DNA of 64,000 nucleotides from the NCBI RefSeq assembly GCF_905171765.1, contig NC_053390.1, forward strand, positions 593,241,793 to 593,305,792. Reading direction: 5' to 3'. Below the pieces are notes generated by a model that worked only from the letters and a program-made list of their open reading frames with translations, searched no databases and was not told where the DNA came from. This document shows, piece after piece, positions 31,773 to 43,002 of the stretch. The DNA comes from Bufo bufo (Eukaryota > Chordata > Amphibia > Anura > Bufonidae). The position numbers and the translations under genes are program-made. Positions within the stretch are counted from its first letter, which is position 1; each line of letters opens with the position of its first letter.

Positions 31773-34700
31773 TTTCGCTGCCAACAGATGTGGATGAGGT
31801 TTCCCGTCATTGTCCTTCCCATACTGGCTTTAGGGTGGGTGGGACCATGATGGCTTTACTCACTATCATTCTGGCTCCAAAAATATTATTAATTTCACGC
31901 TGTTCTTGCTTTATTTTACTCCATCTTATTAACATTGCATGAACCATCTTTTCCCAGTATACATAACATTAATGAGGGAGATGCTTCTGGGTGACATACC
32001 CTTTCCCCCCTCTATATGCCGACTGAACAGTCAGGCGTAATTAATAAATTGTATTATGTTTGGATGATTTTTACTCATCTTTTGCTGTTATCTATTGTTT
32101 TACTTAATGTTCTTTGTTACCTATATCTTGACAGGTATTCAGACCCAACTTCAATACTCTTGCTAGCGTGCAAACGGAAAGCCTTACAGATCCAGACCAC
32201 ACATATTGGGACTCCCCCGGGTGATTGGGTGCCCTCTGGCTTCCCTCGTGGCCGCACTCTCTCCTCTACCTTGTTGCCGGTTGGTTATTTCTTTTTGGAA
32301 GCACCATTTAGATTTTTCCCTACTCTCTCCCTCCTTAAAAAATTATGGCAAACTTTAAGTTAGTCTCATACAATGTTAAGGGTTTGAGGTCTCCTTCTAA
32401 GAGATGTCAGATACTGTCTCTACTGCATAAAGAGAGGTGTTCTGTGGTCTTTTTACAGGAGACACACTTCAAACATGGGAAGTATCCTAATCTTTCTCAC
32501 TCTAGGTTCCCCTCTTGGTATCACTGTGGGGCTGGGGGTGCGGCCTCGAGGGGAGTCAGCATTGGCTTTAATAGAGGGCTCCCTTTTCAATATAAATCAC
32601 ATGTACAAGACCCTGAAGGTCGTTATATAATCCTGATAGGCCAAATAGGTCAATCCATGTTTACATTCGCAAACATTTACGCCCCAAATGTGGATCAAAT
32701 CAAATGGCTCACTCCAGTCTTTTCTCTGATAGAGAAACATAGAGAAGGCTTCTTGATTGTGGCAGGTGACTTCAATATCGCCTTGAGCCCTCCAATTGAT
32801 ACCTCCTCTAAAAAATCCACAATCTCTGGGAAATCTCTTAGTCTACTGCATACAAAGATACATAACTTGGGAGTTTTAGATATTTGGCGCTGCTTCAATC
32901 CTGATGAAATTGACTACTCCTTCTATTCCACAGCTAACAATTCATACAGCAGAATAGATTACATTCTGGTTCCAAAAGATAAACTGCGGTTCTGCTCTTC
33001 CCCAAAAATTGGCAATATCACCTTATCCGACCATGCCCCAGTCTTTTGTGAAATAAGTACCAACCAAAAAACCAATAGTCCCCCTAACTGGAGATTTAAT
33101 GAATCTCTGTTAAATAACAATAAACATGTAGCCCTTATATCCTCTTACCTCGAGGAATATTTCTCAATCAATAACACCTCTGATATATCCCCCCAGGTTC
33201 TCTGGGACGCTCATAAGGCCTATATTAGAGGCAGACTGATTAGCCTATGCTCCTTTTTAAAGAGAGAATCGGAAAAAAAAATTAATGATCTGCTGTTAAA
33301 AATCCACCTGGCCAAAAAAAAACACAAACATTCTATGACAGCCCAACAACTAGAGGAACTATCTTCCCTAAGAGCTCAATTAAAGAATTTCCTAAACGAA
33401 CGATCAGCTAAATTTTTCTTATCTGCTCAACAAAAGATTTTTGCTCACGGAAATAAGGCCTCTAAATATGTTATGAGCAGAATTAAACAGAGAAGGAACT
33501 CCCGTTATGTCCAATCGCTTAGATCTCCACAAGGTTCCCTAATGTTTAAAGCTGAAGAGATTGCTGAGCAGTTTAAACTGTTTTACAGCTCTCTCTACAA
33601 CCTGCCAGCCTCTGAACTCCCCAACCCTGCTTTAGGTAGAAATTCTAATATTAATTCCTTCCTAGACACTCTCAACCTCCCAACACTAACATTAATACAA
33701 AAAGAATCCTTAGCTAAACCATTCACTATTCCAGAACTAAAAGTGGCCATTAAATCCACCCCCAGAGGAAAATGCCCTGGTCCAGACGGCCTACCTATAT
33801 CTTACTTTTCATCCTTCAAAGATATATTGCTACCCCACTTACTCCCTATTTGTAACCTCGCAATGTCTAATGTCCCACTCTCCTCTGAAATGACCAACGC
33901 CACCATAATAATTATTCCTAAAGAAGGCAAAGACCACACACTATGCTCTAACTACCGCCCAATCTCCCTACTCAATGTTGACCTTAAACTTATAGCCAAG
34001 ATGCTAGCCACTAGACTACAAGACTTTCTCCCTGCTCTAATTCACCCCGATCAAGTAGGCTTTGTGAGAGGAAGAGAGGGAAAAGATAATACCTCCAAAA
34101 TACTAGATTCTTTGTACTATGCCTCAAAAAGAAAATCTCCCCTAGTACTGATTGGCACGGACGCCGAGAAAGCTTTTGATAGAGTGGACTGGTCATATAT
34201 TAGACTAACTCTATCAAAATTTCAAATACCGGAACAATACATTAATGCTGTGTTTGCTATGTATACCCGCTCCTCGGCGTCCGTGTCAGTCAATGGAATT
34301 CTTTCCTCCCGTTTCTCTATTAGAAATGGGACGAGACAGGGATGCCCCTTATCTCCCTTATTATTCGTCCTGGTGATGGAATCCCTCCTGCAAGCCCTTA
34401 GACAAAATGAGGAAATTAGAGGATTGAAAGTAGGGACCCAGGAATTCAAGTTAGCTGCCTTTGCTGATGACTTGTTAATATCCACTACCAACCCTCATAA
34501 GTCTATGCCCAAGATTCTAATGACACTTAGCCTTTTTGGCTCTCTTTCAAACTTTAAGATTAATCCCTCAAAGTCCCAAGTATTACATATAGGCCTCTCT
34601 TCTACTACCCTTTCTTCTCTCCAAGCAAACTCCCCATTTAATTGGCAAACCCAGCAACTGACTTACTTAGGAGTAAGACTATCCCCCCACTTATCTGACC

Positions 34701-36513
34701 TCTTCCATCTAAATTATTTACCTCTCCTAGCTTCCATACAAACTCAGATAGATTCTCTAGACTCTCACTATTTCTCTTGGTTTGGCAGAAAAAATATCTT
34801 CATGTCTTTAATTATGCCAAAACTCACATACCTGATGCAAGTTCTTCCTATTGAAATTCCAAGATCCTTTTTTACCTCCTTAAATAAAACTATTCGTAAG
34901 TTCATCTGGCAAGGCAAAAGCTCTCGTATTTCCTTTGATACCCTAACCAAGCCTAGATCTAGGGGTGGTATTGGGCTCCCAGACCCTGAAACCTACATGG
35001 AAGCTATCCAACTCTCTAGAGCTCTGGACTTGATCAGAGAACCAATCCATAAATATTGGCTAAAATTAGAAAATGCTCTACTCCCTTCACCAGTTAGGGC
35101 CCTAATATTATCTCGTAGACCACTCTCACCACATAGCTTGACTTCCAACCCTCTTACTCGTAACACCTTAAAGGTTTGGAAAAAATTCTCCTCAAACCCT
35201 GAAAGCCTTACTCTCCCTTCCCCCCTTCTGCTTATAAGAGATATTATTAATCTGGCACCCAAAGAATTAAGAGAGAGCTGCCCAATTGCCATAAGAACTT
35301 CGGAGATCTTAGTCTCACAATTGCTTGACCATGATGGTTGTGTTGTTGCTGATCCTGAAATCTGCAAGATACTTGGCGCACAGATCCACAATCCCGCGTT
35401 ATTACACTTTCTTAAGACAGAATCACTTCTCTGGGCGAAGAACACCCCCCAAACTAAAGTAACAAGCTGGTTTGAGGAAATGATTTGCAGTAAGACATAC
35501 CCATCAAAAACCATTTCAAAAATATATAAACACCTAAAATCGCCCCCTTCCCTTCCTAAGCCAGCCATTGTGGGCCTCTGGGAGAGAGATCTAAAACGGA
35601 ATTTGTCACCCCAAGAGATCGCCAAGATCTTAATTTTCCCACACAAGATATCTAGATGCATACGTGTTCAGGAAAACAGCTACAAAATTCTTATGAGATG
35701 GTACAGGACCCCTGATAAAACATGCCTGTATAGTCCAACTTATTCTGATACTTGCTGGAGGTGCCATGTATCTAAAGGTACCTTTATACACATCTGGTGG
35801 TCTTGTGACCTAATCAACCCCTGGTGGCATGGGATTATCCAGCTGTGTAACCAGATTTGCCAATCCTCTCTTCCCTGTACATCTGAACTAGTGCTGTTGT
35901 CTCTGGGGATAAGTAGCATAGGTATATATAAATCTTCTCTCTTTGCATTTATGCTGGCGGCTGCCAGACTACTCTTACCAATGAATTGGCTGTCTTCCGA
36001 TATCCCCTGTACCGATCATTGGATCAATAAAGTTGACCAGATATATAGACTAGAGGAAATCTCTCATTGGGAATCTCACTCTAGATCCTCCTTTCTAAAG
36101 ATATGGTCACCCTGGAAAACCTATAGAAAATTTGATTGAGATGCTAATGAAAAGGGTTCCTACTCACCCGTGGGTTCATACTATGCAAAGACGTCCCTCC
36201 TACCCCATCTGCCATTCCGTTTTATCACAGAGGATTTAATTTGAGTCCCTTGATACTATGCCCACTCTGGAATACCCTAACTGTTCTACTCATGCTTTGG
36301 TCTGAATACTGCTGAACCTGTCTATGTTGGACTTTATTACCTGTTAGTCTGTTTAAACATTTGACAATTTTCTGGATACAAATATGATTTCCTTTACGTC
36401 ATTTGTAATGTTTTACAAAAACTGGACCTAAAGCTTGTAATTTGTAATGCTTTTCAAAACTTGACCTAAAGCTTGTAACTTGCTATGAAAAATAGAAAAT
36501 AATAAAAATTGTT

Positions 36514-36550
<37 letters not shown>
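31773..36550 (+). mobile_element. L1-clade (Tx1-like) LINE, 4.78 kb, recent insertion
   Basis: Perfect 12-bp TSD agatggctgcct (31761-31772 and 36551-36562) and an uninterrupted A-tail of about 32 bases (36519-36550). AATAAA at 36501-36506 precedes the tail. About 570 bp of non-ORF2 sequence lies upstream of an intact ORF2; no ORF1 is present, so the copy is 5'-truncated just above ORF2 or is a variant without ORF1. Sharp TSD, pure tail and open frame all point to a young insertion. It sits in an intron-like position of the Myb/SANT-like gene, on the same strand. Confidence 0.92.
32345..36139 (+). CDS. LINE ORF2: APE endonuclease, reverse transcriptase, zinc knuckle
   Basis: An open frame of 1264 residues from ATGGCAAAC. 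APE-type endonuclease at about 1-235: N10 (SYNVKGL), E39 (LQETH), D142 and N144 (AGDFN), then D229 and H230 (LSDHAPV). Reverse transcriptase at about 455-770: PGPDGLP, NYRPISLLN, PDQVGFVRG, D606 in GTDAEKAFDRVDW, GTRQGCPLSPLLF, and FADD with D708 and D709. A C-terminal knuckle C-x2-C-x8-H-x4-C spans 1137-1154 (CWRCHVSKG..). This order and the final knuckle are those of L1-clade ORF2 proteins, whose length is usually 1250-1310. All catalytic residues are present, so the enzyme could be active. Confidence 0.95.
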   Translation: MANFKLVSYNVKGLRSPSKRCQILSLLHKERCSVVFLQETHFKHGKYPNLSHSRFPSWYHCGAGGAASRGVSIGFNRGLPFQYKSHVQDPEGRYIILIGQIGQSMFTFANIYAPNVDQIKWLTPVFSLIEKHREGFLIVAGDFNIALSPPIDTSSKKSTISGKSLSLLHTKIHNLGVLDIWRCFNPDEIDYSFYSTANNSYSRIDYILVPKDKLRFCSSPKIGNITLSDHAPVFCEISTNQKTNSPPNWRFNESLLNNNKHVALISSYLEEYFSINNTSDISPQVLWDAHKAYIRGRLISLCSFLKRESEKKINDLLLKIHLAKKKHKHSMTAQQLEELSSLRAQLKNFLNERSAKFFLSAQQKIFAHGNKASKYVMSRIKQRRNSRYVQSLRSPQGSLMFKAEEIAEQFKLFYSSLYNLPASELPNPALGRNSNINSFLDTLNLPTLTLIQKESLAKPFTIPELKVAIKSTPRGKCPGPDGLPISYFSSFKDILLPHLLPICNLAMSNVPLSSEMTNATIIIIPKEGKDHTLCSNYRPISLLNVDLKLIAKMLATRLQDFLPALIHPDQVGFVRGREGKDNTSKILDSLYYASKRKSPLVLIGTDAEKAFDRVDWSYIRLTLSKFQIPEQYINAVFAMYTRSSASVSVNGILSSRFSIRNGTRQGCPLSPLLFVLVMESLLQALRQNEEIRGLKVGTQEFKLAAFADDLLISTTNPHKSMPKILMTLSLFGSLSNFKINPSKSQVLHIGLSSTTLSSLQANSPFNWQTQQLTYLGVRLSPHLSDLFHLNYLPLLASIQTQIDSLDSHYFSWFGRKNIFMSLIMPKLTYLMQVLPIEIPRSFFTSLNKTIRKFIWQGKSSRISFDTLTKPRSRGGIGLPDPETYMEAIQLSRALDLIREPIHKYWLKLENALLPSPVRALILSRRPLSPHSLTSNPLTRNTLKVWKKFSSNPESLTLPSPLLLIRDIINLAPKELRESCPIAIRTSEILVSQLLDHDGCVVADPEICKILGAQIHNPALLHFLKTESLLWAKNTPQTKVTSWFEEMICSKTYPSKTISKIYKHLKSPPSLPKPAIVGLWERDLKRNLSPQEIAKILIFPHKISRCIRVQENSYKILMRWYRTPDKTCLYSPTYSDTCWRCHVSKGTFIHIWWSCDLINPWWHGIIQLCNQICQSSLPCTSELVLLSLGISSIGIYKSSLFAFMLAAARLLLPMNWLSSDIPCTDHWINKVDQIYRLEEISHWESHSRSSFLKIWSPWKTYRKFD

Positions 36551-36553
<3 letters not shown>

Positions 36554-36562
36554 TGGCTGCCT

Positions 36563-36977
36563 GCTCGGTAGAGCAGCCATCGCACCACAGTTCATGAGCA
36601 ATTATGTACATGGGACTGGTTGTTTGTTGTGCCCTAATAGTATGGTGATGGGCGCAAGTCACGTCTTGCCGCACTATTATGGTGCTGGTCGTGAAGGTTA
36701 TAAAAGAGCCAACAATGAGGGGACAACACAAACTACAGTACTAGAAAACAACAGCACTGCACAATAACTCTGTAATCTACATAAAATACTATTAACTAAA
36801 CAAAAAATAACATTATACTTAAATAAATTATCTATAAATATCCAACTTTATAATTATTGTCAATATTGTTAACAATCCAATTGCGATGTACAGTAAATCG
36901 TCATCGCTAAACCAAATACACCTCTAAATGCACTAATTGCCTTTTATTCTTTATTGTAATTTTTTTTTTCCTTACAG
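36563..36977. other. No gene; AT-rich
   Basis: A small hairpin (ctgcctgctcggtagagcag) follows the LINE's right TSD. The rest is AT-rich and leads to the probable splice acceptor at 36977. Confidence 0.4.
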
Positions 36978-37173
36978 TAATCAATAAAATTTCAAAAAAT
37001 AAAGATAAAAAATGCAGCAGGATCACAGAAAAGCTGTCATGGACATCCGGGCTCAGCTGTGGAAAGTTAATGTAAAGCTGCAGCAATTTGAAAAAAATGC
37101 AGCATAAGGACCTGGTAGAGTTGAAGGAGCTGCTGGACCAACTTAAAAAAATGCCATATTATTATTTTTTTTC
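36978..37173 (+). pseudogene. Myb/SANT-like gene, probable last exon, frameshifted
   Basis: Acceptor ttccttacag ends at 36977. The exon encodes QQDHRKAVMDIRAQL, KVNVKLQQFEKN, then after a one-base shift in a run of seven As near 37096-37102, QHKDLVELKELLDQLKKMP and a stop. A closing leucine-rich coiled coil of this kind is usual in Harbinger Myb-like proteins. The join from exon 2 needs another small shift, so the gene as read is broken. It is 6.6 kb from exon 2 because a LINE lies in between. Confidence 0.45.
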
Positions 37174-37318
37174 CTAAAAAGTTGTTTTCATTTCTAACGT
37201 TACATTTTGTTTTTGATTAATCTTATGTTTTGGTGTAATTTCAAACGAGAACTTTGCTTTTACTACCTTTTAGTCCATTGGCAAATTCAGCAGGGAAAGG
37301 AAAGACAGCAGCAGTATG

Positions 37319-38004
37319 TGTAACGGGGTGCCGAAGGCGCACTCGGTCTCCCATCAGCCGCAGACCTGCTGCTTAGCTTCGGGAGCGAGGATCTGTGTTT
37401 GACCTTGTTCCCAGGGCAGCTTTGCTAGCTGGGAGGCTCCCTGCTCCTAGGTCTGCCTTGAGCGCCGAGCTGATCACTCGGTGCTCGACTGGTCGGTCTG
37501 CCGGTCATGCTGGCCACGTCACATGATCATCACTCCCCACTATATATACAGGCAGCCTGCTGGCCACAGGTTGCCTGTTAATTTTAGGTATCTTATGATT
37601 GTTTTCTTCCGGCATACTTACCTGATCCTGTGTTCCCTGACGATTCTCTGCCTGCTCCTCCTGTACTGAGCATCTCTCCTGGTATCCTGACTCTGGCTTC
37701 CACCTGACGATTCTTTGCGGACTCCTGTTGTACTTCGTTTCTCTCCTGGTATTTGACCTCGGCTTTTCCTGACTATTCTCTGCTCATTCCTTAGTACCGC
37801 GTAGCTCTCTAGGTATTGACCCGGTCCGTTCACGTTCCGTTATTTGTCTTGTCTGTCTTCCCAGCACGTATCCTAAGTTAGGGACTGCAGTCTAGTTGTC
37901 CCTTGTCATTAGGACTTGCGAGGCAAGTAGGCAGGGCCAGGGGTGAGGGTGGAGCGCAGTGGTCACTATCCTCCCCCCTGTGTGTAGTGTACGTTACCGT
38001 CACA
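37319..38004 (+). mobile_element. Solo LTR, 686 bp, TSD GTATG
   Basis: It starts TGTAACGGGG and ends TACCGTCACA, with the 5-bp TSD GTATG (37314-37318 and 38005-38009). A TATA box (actatatataca, about 37540) suggests plus orientation. Pyrimidine-rich tandem phrases such as ctgacgattctttgc and tctctcctggtat follow in R/U5. Confidence 0.82.
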
Positions 38005-38009
38005 GTATG

Positions 38010-39060
38010 GACATGTTAACAGTTTTAGTATAAGGCCTACACATAACTCAGCTTGAACTGGAGTCAGGACAACAACAGCAGGTAATGTTAAAAGTGTAGT
38101 ATAAGGAATACACATAACTTTGAAGGATTATTTACAACAGCAGCAATTACAGGGCGGGCTAGATGGTGGGAATGGGATTCAGTAACTAAGTTGTTATAAC
38201 TAACCAACCTACCTACCAGTAACTGTTGGAACTTGGCTGCCTCCTGTCACAGTCCTTAAGTCTTCTGTGTGTGTACGGCGGGCCCTGGGCCTTCCCTGGC
38301 AGAGTCTGTGGGCTGTGGCTGGCTGCCACTGGTTCTTCCTCTCTGCTATGGGGGCGGAGCTGTGGCAACGTCAGACAGACGTGGCATGCTCACTCACAAC
38401 CACTGCTCGTCGAGTCTCTAAAATATGCAGGCAGAGCGGGGCTCAGAGCGGCTGCTGGCAGGGGAGCCCCCTCCTTTCCATATTAGTCCGGACCGCGCGC
38501 CGCTCAGGACTCCATGGGCAGCTGCGCTTAGCGGAGCGACAGTAGCGGAGTTACAAATCTTAGCAGCGCCGCCACACAGGTCATCTGTAAGAGCCGCATT
38601 CAAGGGGCTAAAGAGCCGATTGTGGCTCGCGAGCCGCAGTTTGCCGACCACTGGTGTAGTATATGGCCTACAACTAAACTCAGCTTGATAAGGATAGCAG
38701 CAGCAGCTAAAGGTAATGGTGTAGTATAAGGCATACAACTAAACTCAGCTTGATCAGGACAGTAACAGCAGGTAAAGTTAATTTTGTAGCATAATGCATA
38801 CAACTAAACTCAGCTTGATCATGATAGCAGCAGGACAAAGTAATGGTGTAGTATAAGGCCTACAACTAAATTCAGCATGATCAATACAGCAGCAGCAGCA
38901 GCAGCAGGTAAAGGTAATGTTGTAGTATAAGGCTTACACATAGCTAATAAGGATTATGACAACAGCAGCAGCAGGTAGATGTTAGGTTTACGGCGTATTT
39001 TAAGGCCTACACATAGCTGGGCCTAACTTAGCAGGAACAGACAGCATCATGTTCTTAGTT
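38010..39060. repeat. Minisatellite, about 70-80-bp units, with an insertion
   Basis: Units of type gtagtataaggcctacaca..ctcagcttgatcaggacagcagcag. Between about 38220 and 38655 the array is interrupted by GC-rich sequence ending gagccgcagtttgccgacca, the terminus of a common hAT-like repeat. The same minisatellite family is at 55280-55895. Confidence 0.75.
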
Positions 39061-39245
39061 TGCAGCAGAAAAGTGTTCCTAAGAATGTGCCACTGTCATA
39101 CCGGGTAAACAAATAAAATTAACAAATAAAACCCTATCAGCAACATGCTTGTTCGTCGCGTACATCTTGAATGTCTTCCCTTGCATAATAAATCCCAAAA
39201 TTTACGTTTAATCTTTTAAAATATATTTTTTATTATTATTATATA

Positions 39246-39311
39246 TAGAGAGAAAAGAGAGAAAAGAGAGAAAGAGAGAAAGAGAGAAAGAGAAAGAGAG
39301 AGAGAGAGAAA
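39246..39311. repeat. (GAGAAA)n / (GA)n microsatellite
   Basis: Purine-only tract of about 66 bp. Confidence 0.95.
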
Positions 39312-40042
39312 ACAAAACCTTGATATTTTTAATTGAAAAATATTTTTACGTTCATCTACTGAAATTTGCCGGATTTATAATGTATCCATAAAGTAATTGC
39401 GCTGTTAATTTTTTTTTACATAATATACTAGTATAAAATAAATTGACCTGAATACTAACTTGACAAACAGTATGTGGATAAATAATATGGGCTTCATTAA
39501 TCCGAGTGACAAGTTTTAAAAATTGGTCCTAAACCAATAGTGAATAAAAAAAAATCATTGCTGGTCAGATTAAAAACATAATGGAGTAGGCTAAGAACTA
39601 ACCAGCATGGATCAGATATAGCGTCCAGTTTTGTTTACAGTGCATGTAGGAAAATACCTTCCGCCTTGCAGAAAGTAAATTGTGATGCAATTCCGTTTTA
39701 TAATCAAATGTGGAACGCACAGGTCGTTCACATGATAAATAATAACGTGTTCGCACCTGAAATTTAATGCTATTGTAGCAAAAAACACATCATGTTGAAG
39801 CGGTCACATGATCACAACCATGGAACTGAGTAGAATTACTTGCAAAATGCTGATATGGATTCAAGAACTTTAAATACTCGACAGCTCATACTGTAAAGTT
39901 TTAAGATTTTTATTTTTTTTAATAGCATGTGCAATTTATCATTACATATTTGTCAAGAATTAACTACAAATATAAATGTATACATCGATATCTACATGTG
40001 GCAATAACGCTGCATTCCCAAAAACGGATTACCACACGGATG
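39312..40042. other. No gene; AT-rich flank of hAT-2
   Basis: No repeat family recognised; a few short palindromic scraps. Confidence 0.4.
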
Positions 40043-40685
40043 AGTATAACTAGTGATGAGCGAGCATGCTCGGCCGAATACCTGATCAGCTAGAGCATCG
40101 CTATGCTCGGAAATGGCGGTACTCGGCCGAGTACCGCATGTGCTCGAGCGCCATGCTCGAGTCTCCTTCCCGCACGTTTCGCGGCTGCTAAGCAGCCAAT
40201 AAATGTGCAGGTAAGTACTGCCATCACTGTAATGCCAGTAGCCATGTTGGCTGCGGGCATTACAGTGATTGGCTGGCTGGAACGCATCGTCGGGTGCTAT
40301 ATAGCACCCGATGACACGTGCTTGGATCAGTCATAGTCAGGGAGAGCAGAAGGTAAGAAGGGAAAGGCAGTGTAGACGGCGAAATCCTCAGTTATTATTC
40401 GAAGAAAGCTTTTCAAAGACACAAAAGTCCTTTTAAGGACTACTGTGTGTGTGTGTTTTAGAGCAGCAATATATTTTTACCTGTACTAAATTGATCAGTC
40501 TCAGGGACATCCGTGCTGAGGAAGGGATAGATAGTGCAGGGAGAGAAATTAGCCGTTTTTACTACCAAAAACTTTTCAAAGACCTCAAAGTCTTTTTAAG
40601 GACTACTGTGTGTGTGTTTGACAGCAGCAAGATATTTTTCTTTAATACATATTAGTGACTTATACTGTACATCATCCGCACACTA

Positions 40686-41741
40686 GCCCAGATTCAAGAA
40701 GCACTTGCGCGGGAACAAGTGTGATTTGCGCCGCGCAAGTACTGATTTGCTCCTATGCAAATTTGCGGCTGATTCTGTAAACCAGTTAAGCCTGAAATGC
40801 GGCCATTTTCCCGCGCACGCAGCCTAGCTGTTCCTGCGCAATTTTCGTGCAATTTTGCGCGGGGTGTAAGTTGCGCCTTCATGGAATTCCCTCAGCGAAT
40901 ATGCAAATTAGGTACTGCCGATGATTCAGAAACATGCGCGTGTGATGCGCATCTTGCGCTGGAAGCGTGCAAGCTTTTTTCCCTGGGCAAACTTGCTCCT
41001 GTTAAAAGCAGGGGCAAGTTAGCAAAAGATGGCCAAATGTCATCTGAAGGAGCGCGCAACTTCAGCAGCACCTAGACAGACGATCTGAACAAGCAGATTT
41101 GAAATACATCTAAAGAACATCTAAATAGTTATTCTAGATGGCAGTTTGTTCTTATACCTTTTTATCCTATGAGAATAAAACACAAAAACAAGTGTTCCTT
41201 GTGCTCTTCAAATGAAAAATGACATTTTCAGATGTTTCTAGAATTTACTTATCTCATTCAAGTACTACACTAAAACAGCTGCACCAATAAAATAAAGGCT
41301 ATGTATGTTTATTTCTGTTCTTTTATAATTTAAATTCTTTATACAGTAATATAAAATATTTTGGTCCCTTTGGGAGGTGCCATGTCTTGCAAAAGGGCTG
41401 AATTTCCTTGCTCAGGGGGGGTAGGAAAAAGCAGGATGAAATTCAGCAAAGAACCTGCGCAAGTCTGCTCCTATTTATTTGCTCAGTGCAAGCAGCTGAG
41501 CAGGATTTGCCCTGAAATTATGCTAGCAAACCTCTGCTGAGCCGAAAATTCCTCATTTACATAGGGGCACACCCACTTTGACTTGCACGGCCTTGCGCCC
41601 TCAGCTTTGCCTTAAACAGGAGCAAATTAAATGAACAAACGATTCCTGAATCAGGTGGCAATTTGGCAAAATTGCTCCAGCGCAGAGAAATTCAGCTGAG
41701 CGGCTCAGGTGTAAGTAATGGGCAAATCTACCTGAATCTGG
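40686..41741. mobile_element. MITE with GGCCCAGATTCA-type ends, 1.06 kb, in hAT-2
   Basis: Left GCCCAGATTCAAGAAGC and right CCTGAATCTGGGC are inverted. The interior has many ttgcgcgg / gcaagt motifs. The TSD is unclear; flanks share only CACT. It lies between the left end of hAT-2 and its 93-bp array. Confidence 0.6.
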
Positions 41742-41789
41742 GCCACTGTGTCTTTTTGCGTAAATTCAAATAATCAGCGCCACATTTAT

Positions 41790-42440
41790 TGTCTATAGTG
41801 AGTGTTTAATACACATCCGTGACATATACAGTACTCCATCCGAAAACTTTTCTTTAGCGTAAATTCCAATAATCTTGGCCTAATCTAGTGTCCATAGTGT
41901 GTTGTTTTCTGTGACATATACAGTACGCCATCCGAAAACTGTTTCTTTAGAGCAAATTTCAATAATCTGGGCCTGATCTAGTTTCCATAGTGTGTGGTTT
42001 TCTGTGACATATACAGTACTCCATTTGAAAACTGAGTTTGTATTGCAAATTCCAATAATCTGGGCCTAATCTAGTGTCCATAGTATGTTGTTTTCTGTGA
42101 CATATACAGTATGCCCTCCGAAAAATGTTTCTTTAGGGCAAATTCCAAAATTCTGGGCCTCATCTAGTGTTCATAATCTGTGGGTTTCTGTGACATATAC
42201 TGTCCTGCATCCGAAAACTGAGTTTGTATTGCAAATTCCAAATATCTGGGCCTAATCTAGTATCCATAGTATGTGGCTTTCTGTGACATATACAGTACTC
42301 CATCTGAAAATGGTTTCTTTAGGGCAAATTTAACTAATCTGGGCCTAATTTAGTGTCCATATTCTGTGGGTTTCTGTGACATATACTGTCCTGCATCCGA
42401 AAACGGTGTCTTTAGCGGACTGTAAAACAATCTGCGCCAC
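41790..42440 (+). repeat. 93-bp tandem array, 7 copies, 5' of hAT-2 transposase
   Basis: tgacatatacagtact recurs about every 93 bp (41819, 41912, 42004, 42098, 42191, 42284, 42377), with ctgggcctaatctagtgtcc between. The unit is unrelated to hAT-1's 110-bp unit but occupies the same place. Confidence 0.88.
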
Positions 42441-42454
42441 ATCTAGTGACAAAA

Positions 42455-42800
42455 CCATTAATATAAAGAAGGCGAGCACTAAGGGACAGGGAAGTGGGCA
42501 TGATGCTGATGGTGCACGCAGAGGCCGTGGCTCTGGGTGCAATAGAACTGTGTCTGCTGCCAATGCACCAGAAAAAAAAAAAGAAAAACATCCACAGTAA
42601 CCAGCTTTATGTCCAACTTAACTAGGCGACGCAGGACAACACTGTCCAAGTCGGACTAGTGCGAACAGTTGGTCGGTTGGATTGCTGAAGATAATGCTTC
42701 CGGTCGGTTAAGCACCACCCTCTCTTCCACCAAGTCCAGTCTCTGTAGCCAAGAGTCTAGTCATCCTTCCTCCCACCATGGAGAGGCTTGCCAAATGTAC
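42455..42800 (+). pseudogene. hAT-2 transposase, N-terminal fragment
   Basis: KKASTKGQGSG and ARRGRGSG match the start of the hAT-1 gene. GWIAEDNASGRLSTTLSSTK follows in another frame and matches hAT-1 near 17517-17577. A stop at 42598 and frameshifts break it. Similarity to hAT-1 is lost at about 42800. Confidence 0.75.
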
Positions 42801-43002
42801 AGTGTTCATTTTAGGACATGGTCAGAAATCATAGTCAAGTATCAAATGTGACACCTGACCCTGATACCTGACACCTGACCCTGACACCTGACCCTGACAA
42901 CTGAGTTTGACTTATGCTCTTCATACTTCAGAGTCAAAGTGATAATGAGTTATAGATATACTATGTATTTGTATGCTAAATCACACAACCAAAGAATGTC
43001 TA

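Noticed and set aside
32016..32363. 115-codon frame upstream of LINE ORF2, considered as ORF1
   Set aside because: It overlaps the ORF2 start, lacks a coiled coil, RRM or zinc knuckle, and resembles translated leader sequence.
34993..35661. Minus-strand open frame of 222 codons
   Set aside because: Antisense shadow of the intact LINE ORF2.
38226..38738. GC-rich cluster of overlapping open frames, possible CpG-island exon
   Set aside because: Frames exist on both strands, no splice or domain signal, and the block ends in a known hAT-like repeat terminus inside a minisatellite.
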